5,883 nucleotides of DNA from an uncultured Clostridia bacterium (GTDB lineage: Bacteria > Bacillota > Clostridia > Christensenellales > Pumilibacteraceae). The position numbers and the translations under genes are program-made. The stretch spans positions 1 through 5,883 of the forward strand of contig CAKQJJ010000103.1 in the NCBI GenBank assembly GCA_934247335.1, given 5' to 3'. Shown piece after piece: positions 5,455 through 5,883 of this stretch; the first letter of the stretch is position 1; the number at the start of each line of letters is the position of its first letter. The notes beneath the pieces are model-generated. The model was not told the DNA's origin. It saw only the letters and a program-made list of their open reading frames with translations, and did no database searches.

Positions 5455-5883
5455 ATTTGGTAACGTAATAATTAAGTTCCGACGCGTCCTCTATTTCGGA
5501 AAGCGATCTAACGTCGAAGGCAAGCATGTTTATTTTTTCGGTTTTGCTTTGGTCTATACTTCCGTCGTCGTTATAGGCGTTTATTTCTATTTCGACGAAT
5601 TTGTCGCTTTTAAGTCTGCCCACGATATGTATCCAGCTTTTATCGTTGGTATCTTCCGACTGGTTTTTTGGAGCGGGAATATCGCCGTCGTAATTCAGAA
5701 TAAAGCCGATTACGGTGTCTTTTCCGCACGTGCAGCCGTAGCCGGACGAGCATTTACGTACGCCGCACAGATATTTTTCGCCGTTTACGTCGGTAATTTC
5801 GTAGGTGAACAAATCGCATTCGATGGTACTGCCAAGGTACTGAGTGGGATAGTACCACATATTGGTAAGAACCAGAAAGAAGT
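5453..5883 (-). CDS. Partial protein, probable DUF1980/TIGR03943-like C-terminal domain (5' end beyond window)
   Basis: The frame is open through the right window edge. The first in-frame ATG (5860) has no Shine-Dalgarno site, and the codons before it read FFLVLTN, which looks like the end of a membrane helix. I therefore take the gene to start outside the window. Counting from that Met, the visible part has beta-rich blocks: TIECDLFTYEI (12-22), a cysteine group Cys32, Cys37, Cys43 and Cys45, VIGFILNYDGDIP (50-62), SWIHIVGRLKSD (75-86), and a Val/Leu/Glu-rich end. The order Cys-x-Cys, x, Asp, GF, YDG, then W-x-x-x-x-G resembles, from memory, DUF1980/TIGR03943 (YcgQ-like) proteins, where CC usually stands in place of CTC. 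Those proteins have N-terminal membrane helices, consistent with FFLVLTN. The family call is tentative; the function is unknown. Confidence 0.6.
   Translation of the reverse strand, partial: FFLVLTNMWYYPTQYLGSTIECDLFTYEITDVNGEKYLCGVRKCSSGYGCTCGKDTVIGFILNYDGDIPAPKNQSEDTNDKSWIHIVGRLKSDKFVEIEINAYNDDGSIDQSKTEKINMLAFDVRSLSEIEDASELNYYVTK

Overview
Every gene I can support in this window lies on the minus strand, so transcription runs from position 5883 towards position 1. Base composition is moderate, the genes are tightly packed, Shine-Dalgarno sites are strong (AGGAG or GAGG about 7 bases before ATG), and there are consensus sigma-70/sigma-A promoters. The gene content (Mini-RNase III next to rlmB, a thymidylate synthase of the Bacillus subtilis ThyA type, a sugar-regulator-like AraC protein) suggests a Firmicutes/Clostridia-like, probably anaerobic, bacterium. 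No rRNA or species-diagnostic gene is present, so this placement is inference.

Layout in the direction of transcription. (1) 5883-3940: a protein cut by the right window edge with a probable DUF1980/TIGR03943-like C-terminal domain, then a four-helix membrane protein of unknown function, then an AraC-family regulator. Spacing is 10 and 15 bases, consistent with one operon. (2) 3866-3939: a short intergenic region with weak terminator-like structure. (3) 3865-1304: a clear extended -10 promoter followed by mrnC (Mini-RNase III), thyA, folA and rlmB, joined by three successive 4-base ATGA stop/start overlaps. This cluster combines rRNA maturation (MrnC trims 23S rRNA ends, RlmB methylates 23S rRNA G2251) with dTMP synthesis. 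ThyA turns methylene-THF into DHF and FolA regenerates THF. (4) 1303-1: a second near-consensus promoter drives tpiA, followed after a hairpin-U5 element by the first 120 codons of gpmI, two glycolytic enzymes.

Most of the window is well-understood housekeeping sequence. The points most worth a second look are: the thyA-folA pair between mrnC and rlmB; the gpmI N-terminus, which resembles the plant/kinetoplastid subtype of cofactor-independent phosphoglycerate mutase; and the uncharacterised membrane-protein/AraC operon. I see no mobile element, CRISPR array, tRNA or rRNA. No stretch over 300 bases lacks a gene.
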